Shown in pieces: positions 55,689-64,000 of a stretch of 64,000 bases of DNA. The notes below the pieces were generated by a model. That model saw only the letters and a program-made list of their open reading frames with translations, had not been told where the DNA came from and did no database searches. A program made the translations under genes and the position numbers. How positions within the stretch are numbered: the stretch's first letter is position 1; the number at the start of each line of letters is the position of its first letter. Source of the DNA: Dokdonella fugitiva (lineage in GTDB: Bacteria; Pseudomonadota; Gammaproteobacteria; Xanthomonadales; Rhodanobacteraceae); the NCBI RefSeq assembly GCF_014138265.1, contig NZ_JACGXL010000001.1:1-64000 (forward strand). The letters are read 5' to 3'.

Positions 55689-56798
55689 ATGAGCGTCGAA
55701 GAGTTGCAGTTCCGCGGAGCGGGTCGGGTCGAAGCCGTCACGCGCGACGAACCGGCGAGCGGTGCCGGGCGCGAGTGCCTCAACCATACCGCCGAGCGCA
55801 TCGCGCGGCTGCTCCAGTACGAGTACGGCAGCGCGTCGCGCGACGAGCGCCAGCGCATCTACTTCGTTCCCGACCACACGCTCACGCTCGGCGAGGCGGC
55901 GCACCTGGGCATCCGCTCGGAACTCGATCTCTACGGCGGTGTCGTGCCGTACGCGTTCGTCGGCACGCGCGCGGCGACGCACGCGCCGATCTCGGCGGAC
56001 GCGATCGTGCCGCAAAGCTGGTCCTACGCGCTCGCCCGCATGCTCGCGGCGAGCGTGCTGCGTGGTTACTCGGCCTTCTCGCTCATGGACGCCTGCATCG
56101 CCGCCAAGCGCCTGTTGCGCAGCGGTCCGGTGCGCATCCATCGTGGCGACGCCGAACCGGCGGAGGCGAGCGAGGTGCTGGACGACATCGACGCCTGCAT
56201 CGAGGCGCTCGAGGCGATCCCCGTGGTCGACCTTGCCGTGCGCGGCGTGGTCGTCGAGCACGCGCTCGCCGAGGAGACCGTGCACGTCGTAGGCAGCGCA
56301 CGCATCGGCGCGCAATCGATCAGCTACGTCGGCACGCGTCGCGCCGCGCGCATCGTGCAAGGCCATGCAGTGCACGCCGGCTGCGACCTCGTCGTCGTGC
56401 AGGGCGACTTTACCGCGCTCGATCGCGTCGGCCTCGATGCCGACGAGCGCGCCGCCGTGCTGAAGGCCGCGCATTACGACGCGGCGCTCGCGCACGCCTA
56501 CCGGCCGTCGTTCGCGTCGCGGCGCAGCTACGACGTCGTGCGCGGGCGCAACGCGCACGACGAAGTGCGCATGGGCGTGCGTGGCCAGCTCTGGCGCTGC
56601 TCGGCCGAGAGCCCGGCCGAAATCGCCGCGATGCTCGCGTTCCGCGACCTGCCCGGGCTTGCCTGCCTGCGCGCATCGACCTACGAGGCGATCGGCGACG
56701 TCGAACTCCCGGCCGACGCGATGGTCTATCATCGGGCCGGTGACGACGCTGGCGGCGTGGTGACGCGCTACTGCACAATCGACATGCATGCGTCCTGA
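55689..56798 (+). CDS. DUF3182-family protein (ATP-grasp-like)
   Basis: 369 residues. Recognisable family blocks: IYFVPDHTLTLGEAAHLGI, DLYGGVVPYAFVGTRAATHA, GYSAFSLMDACIAAKRLL and a C-terminal part with VRMGVRGQLWRCSAESPAE. Members are compared with ATP-grasp enzymes; substrate not known. No signal or membrane segment. AGAAGGG before the ATG. Stands alone, followed by the kinase-like gene 97 bases on. Confidence 0.75.
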   Translation: MSVEELQFRGAGRVEAVTRDEPASGAGRECLNHTAERIARLLQYEYGSASRDERQRIYFVPDHTLTLGEAAHLGIRSELDLYGGVVPYAFVGTRAATHAPISADAIVPQSWSYALARMLAASVLRGYSAFSLMDACIAAKRLLRSGPVRIHRGDAEPAEASEVLDDIDACIEALEAIPVVDLAVRGVVVEHALAEETVHVVGSARIGAQSISYVGTRRAARIVQGHAVHAGCDLVVVQGDFTALDRVGLDADERAAVLKAAHYDAALAHAYRPSFASRRSYDVVRGRNAHDEVRMGVRGQLWRCSAESPAEIAAMLAFRDLPGLACLRASTYEAIGDVELPADAMVYHRAGDDAGGVVTRYCTIDMHAS

Positions 56799-56895
56799 AG
56801 CCGCGGCGTCGCCGCACGCGCCCGTCGTGGGGAAGGCCCCTGCGGTGGATGGTCCCCGACGGCGGCGACGCCATCAGCCCACAGCGAGGCACGCC

Positions 56896-57573
56896 ATGGA
56901 ATCCGCTGCGTCGATGACGGGCGCACCACGCGTCGAAACGCTGGGCCAGCTGGTCGGCCAGTTCGCCCATGACCTCAACAACCAGCTCGCGATCGCGCTC
57001 GCGAGCGTCGAACTCGCGTCCCGCCTCGACGACCGCGACAAGGTGCGGCAACTGCTCGTGCGCGCGGTCGAGGCGATCGAACGCCAGCGTGTCCTGCTCG
57101 AGGCGATGGCGAATGCGTCGGCTGCGAGCGCGCGGCCGGAAGCCTGCGACGTGCACGCGCTGCTCGAAGACGCGCGCCTGCGCCTGCCTGCGCGCATCGT
57201 CCTCAAGCCTGCCGCCGCCGACGCGATCGTGCTGTGCGACCGCGCGTTCCTCTGCGACGCACTTTCGCACGTGCTCGCGCAAGGCGGAGTACACGACGTG
57301 CTGACGATCGAGACGAGCAACGGTCCCGCCTCGCGGCTCGACGGGTCCACCGCGCTGGTGCTCGTCGTCACGCCGCTCGCGCCGCCGGAGCGTGGCGCAG
57401 AGCGTGCGTTTGCTCCATTCGGCGGCACGGACGCCGTCGGCGGCCTCGGTCTGGCGCAGGTCCACGACACCGTGCGGCGCATCGGCGGCCGCGCCGACTT
57501 CGAGTCGCGCACCGGCGAGGTGTCCGGCTTGCGCCTCGTGCTGCCGCTCGCGGCGTCCGCGCAGGTCGCCTGA
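56896..57573 (+). CDS. ChpT-like histidine phosphotransferase or degenerate histidine kinase
   Basis: 225 residues, soluble. H-box with His25 in GQFAHDLNNQLAIALASVEL, then a second helix of the four-helix-bundle domain. The ATPase half is eroded: at 121-131, where an N-box (NLLxNAxK) belongs, the sequence is DALSHVLAQGG; no D-box DxGxG is visible (VVTPLAPPERG). The G2-like GGLGLAQVHDTV at 182-193 survives. Small size plus eroded CA domain resembles ChpT, which relays phosphate and does not use ATP. It converges on an NtrC-type response regulator gene with four bases between the stops. Confidence 0.7.
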   Translation: MESAASMTGAPRVETLGQLVGQFAHDLNNQLAIALASVELASRLDDRDKVRQLLVRAVEAIERQRVLLEAMANASAASARPEACDVHALLEDARLRLPARIVLKPAAADAIVLCDRAFLCDALSHVLAQGGVHDVLTIETSNGPASRLDGSTALVLVVTPLAPPERGAERAFAPFGGTDAVGGLGLAQVHDTVRRIGGRADFESRTGEVSGLRLVLPLAASAQVA

Positions 57574-57577
57574 GCCG

Positions 57578-58957
57578 TCAGTCGGCCTTGTCGTCCTCGG
57601 GGCCGCTGCCGACGACGTCGTCGCCGATCAGGCCTTGTTCGCGATAGCGCAGCAGGCGGTTGTAGATCGTCTTGGTCGTGATGCCGAGCGCGCGCGCGGC
57701 GCGGCGCTTGTTGTTGCTGCTCGCGGCGAGCGTCTTCAGCAGCATCTCGCGCTCGACGTCGTCGAAGCTCATGCCGACCGCGAAACGGATCGAACCGTCG
57801 CTTTCCGCGACCGCGCGCGGCGTCGCGTCTTCCGCGATCGCGACCGTGTCCTGGTCGGCGAGGATGTACGCACGCTGCACGGCGTGGCGCAGTTCGCGCA
57901 CGTTGCCGGGCCAGTTGCGGTCGCCGAGCCGGCGCAGGCTGTCCGCGTCGAACACGCGCGCGGTGCCGTAGCGGCGGTTGAGGCGATCGAGGAAATGCCG
58001 CGCGAGCAATGGGATGTCCTCGCGCCGCGCGCGCAGCGGCGGGATCGTCAGCGGGAACTCGCCGAGCCGGTAGTACAGGTCGGGGCGCAGGTGGCCGTTC
58101 GCGACCGCGAGTTGCGGATCGCGGTTCGACGCTGCGACGATGCGCACGTCGACCGGGATCTCGCGCGCGCCGCCGACGCGCGTGAGCGTGCGCGTCTCGA
58201 TCACGCGCAGCAGGTACACCTGCAGCACGAGCGGCATCTCGGTCACTTCGTCGAGGAACAGCGTGCCGCCCTGGGCCTGTTCGAAGAATCCATTGTGCGC
58301 CTGCGCCGCGCCGGTGAACGCGCCGCGCTCGTGGCCGAACAACTGGCTGCTGAGCAGGTCCGGCGCGATCGCGCCGCAGTTGACCGCGATGAAGCGTCCG
58401 CCGCGTCCGCCGAGCTCGTGCAGGGCCTGCGCGACGAGTTCCTTGCCGGTGCCGCTTTCGCCGTGCACGAACACGGCGACGTCGAGCGGCGCGACGCGGC
58501 GGATCTGTTCGAACAGCGCGCGCATCGGCGCGCTCTGGCCGACCATGCCACCGACCGGGGTGGCCGCGCGCGGCAGGCGGGTCGCGGCGCGCTCGCGCGC
58601 GTCGCGCATGAGCCGCGAGAGCGCATCGATCGGCACCGGCTTGACGAGGTATTCGACGACCGGCTTGCGCACCGCGCGCACCGCGCTCTCGATCGACGGG
58701 AAGCCGGTGGCGATCGCGATGCGGCCCTGTTCAGCGAGGTCGATCTCGTCGACGAGGTCGAGGCCGTTGCCGTCGGGCAGCGACAGGTCGACCAGCAGCA
58801 GGTCGAAGCGCTGCTCGTCGACGCAGCGGCGCGCGTCCGCGAGCGTCGCCGCCTGCGTCAGCGTGCAGCCCTCGAGCTGCGAGACCTCGGCGACGATGCC
58901 GCGGAAGGCGTCGTTGTCGTCGACGACGAGGACGCGCGCGGCGTTCGGCTGATCCAT
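57578..58957 (-). CDS. NtrC-family sigma54-dependent response regulator
   Basis: 459 residues. Receiver 8-120 (RVLVVDDND, phospho-Asp in LLLVDLSLPDGNG, Lys in YLVKPV), AAA+ domain with Walker A GESGTGKE, the sigma54-contact loop GAFTGA (HERGAFTGAAQAHN), Walker B GGTLFLDEVTEM, then a Fis-type HTH NNKRRAARALGITTKTIYNR. Activates sigma54 promoters on phosphorylation. The partner may be the kinase-like protein next door. Its own 5' flank is the 240-base gap before the 104-aa gene. Confidence 0.95.
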   Translation of the reverse strand: MDQPNAARVLVVDDNDAFRGIVAEVSQLEGCTLTQAATLADARRCVDEQRFDLLLVDLSLPDGNGLDLVDEIDLAEQGRIAIATGFPSIESAVRAVRKPVVEYLVKPVPIDALSRLMRDARERAATRLPRAATPVGGMVGQSAPMRALFEQIRRVAPLDVAVFVHGESGTGKELVAQALHELGGRGGRFIAVNCGAIAPDLLSSQLFGHERGAFTGAAQAHNGFFEQAQGGTLFLDEVTEMPLVLQVYLLRVIETRTLTRVGGAREIPVDVRIVAASNRDPQLAVANGHLRPDLYYRLGEFPLTIPPLRARREDIPLLARHFLDRLNRRYGTARVFDADSLRRLGDRNWPGNVRELRHAVQRAYILADQDTVAIAEDATPRAVAESDGSIRFAVGMSFDDVEREMLLKTLAASSNNKRRAARALGITTKTIYNRLLRYREQGLIGDDVVGSGPEDDKAD

Positions 58958-59069
58958 CGGTGATCCTCTGCGAGACGATACGTCGCGTCGTGGCGCGCCC
59001 CCCGTCGAACATACCGCATTCCGCCGCGGCGACGCGCATGGGTGTCCGCGCGATTCATGTTTCGTTGGC

Positions 59070-59096
59070 AAAAAAAAGACTGCCCGGAGGCAGTCT
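59070..59096 (-). terminator. Rho-independent terminator of the minus-strand gene at 59199
   Basis: Perfect 8-bp stem AGACTGCC (59077-59084) / GGCAGTCT (59089-59096) with loop CGGA, followed on the minus strand by eight T (59077-59070). It ends the gene whose stop is at 59199. Confidence 0.88.
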
Positions 59097-59198
59097 CGAA
59101 AGGACCGAGGTTCGGATGCGGGGCGCGCGCGGGAAGGGCGGGTCCAGGCATCAGGGGGGAGGGGAACCTCGGGTGCTCCAAAAGCGTGGATGGATGGT

Positions 59199-59513
59199 TC
59201 AGGCGGCGGCCGCGTGCGCGTCGAATGCGTCGACGGACGCGACGTCGGGTTCGTGCTCGAGCGCGCTCCAGCGGTTCACGTTGCAGGCGGGGTAATGCCA
59301 CCAGCGCGTCGCGAACTCGCCGTGCCGGTACTGGCCGCGCAGCGGCACGCGACGCTCGCGAATCGTGAACTGGACGGCTTCATCCTCGCCCGGCAGGCCT
59401 TGCGCGGTCGTGGTCCAGATCCCCATGTCCCTCTCCGTTGGACGGATGAAGCCGCCCTCGTGCGAGGTGAAGCACGCGCCGTGCCAGTCGCGCGTACGCA
59501 GCGCGTGATGCAT
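59199..59513 (-). CDS. uncharacterised small protein (104 aa)
   Basis: From the ATG at 59513 (a TTG stands directly before it). Soluble, Trp/His/Arg-rich with blocks GIWTTTAQGLPGEDEAVQFT and RGEFATRW-like, HYPACNVNRWSALEHEP. It has its own terminator at 59070-59096, so it is a real transcription unit. No good Shine-Dalgarno near the start. Family not recognised. The 209-base gap upstream to the poly-HAMP kinase holds an AT-rich patch (59578-59611) but no clear promoter. Confidence 0.6.
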   Translation of the reverse strand: MHHALRTRDWHGACFTSHEGGFIRPTERDMGIWTTTAQGLPGEDEAVQFTIRERRVPLRGQYRHGEFATRWWHYPACNVNRWSALEHEPDVASVDAFDAHAAAA

Positions 59514-59722
59514 CAATTGCGCGTGCGCCGCGCCTCCGCGGAACGCGGGGTGGTGCGTTCATGCACGATCGGAAGTGGGAAATTTCTACACACTGCGCGA
59601 ACCTTTTTTCGCGATGTGCGCGACGCCGCGAATGAGTAAGCTAGGGGAGCCCTCATGCCGCGCGCGCGCCTGCGCGCGTCGCGCGAGGGCCATTCATCGG
59701 CGCGCGCATTCAGGGGGTTCGC

Positions 59723-64000
<4,278 letters not shown>

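Overview
The window is GC-rich, densely packed chromosomal DNA from a gammaproteobacterium. Gene content and order point to the Lysobacterales (Xanthomonadales), probably near Rhodanobacteraceae or Xanthomonadaceae. The main evidence is the maf-rng-yhdP-tldD block with darP (yjgA) and pmbA, the miaA-hfq-hflX-hflK-hflC-DUF2065-purA block, gltB-gltD, and a TonB-receptor sugar locus with a LacI regulator and a FAD-dependent tryptophan-halogenase-like gene. I assign the order from recalled synteny, not from a search; the genus is open. I saw no rRNA, tRNA, CRISPR array, insertion sequence or prophage.

Layout. 1-117: tail of an unknown gene and a strong terminator. 142-2964 (minus): alpha/beta hydrolase, FemAB/BioF2-like acyltransferase and arginase-like metallohydrolase, overlapping end to end. 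3104-4272: two small ORFs and maf. 4281-4630: a chimeric gene fossil (winged-helix start joined to a globin end). 4756-7239 (minus): membrane winged-helix/TPR regulator. 7313-17470: rng, yhdP, tldD, a secreted toroid-like protein, darP (minus), pmbA. 17530-18755: exported protein of unknown function and a second chimeric fossil made of pieces of two genes that are intact in this window. 18775-29990: a carbohydrate locus with an SLC45-like transporter, LacI repressor and halogenase on minus, and a TonB-dependent receptor, GH1 glucosidase, cation antiporter and sugar-porter MFS on plus. The two arms meet at a duplicated operator that overlaps a near-consensus promoter. 30092-34303: DUF4870 protein, then tdh-tilS-xseB-ispA on minus. 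34448-37254: copper-type ATPase with its MerR regulator. 37407-44719: PilG/H-like receiver protein, miaA, hfq, hflX (apparently CTG-started), hflK, hflC, DUF2065, purA. 44735-51660: frameshifted DUF4279 gene, histone-like basic protein, gltB-gltD. 51922-59513: small coiled-coil protein, PAS-GGDEF cyclase, Tat-exported metallo-beta-lactamase-fold protein, cupin, LysR, DUF3182, a kinase-like protein with a degenerate ATPase half, an NtrC-type sigma54 activator, and an unknown 104-residue protein. 59723-64000: a soluble poly-HAMP histidine kinase of the Nik1/group III type, cut by the window edge.

How the genes work together. The carbohydrate locus looks like one regulated scavenging system for a glucoside: outer-membrane receptor, periplasmic (Tat-exported) glucosidase and inner-membrane permeases under one LacI repressor, with the unexplained halogenase co-regulated. 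The hfl/hfq/mia block is RNA- and membrane-quality-control housekeeping. The last 8 kb is rich in signalling. The most unusual things are the two gene-end fossils, the duplicated LacI operator, the likely CTG start of hflX, the ChpT-like truncated kinase and the poly-HAMP array with an exact 276-base period.
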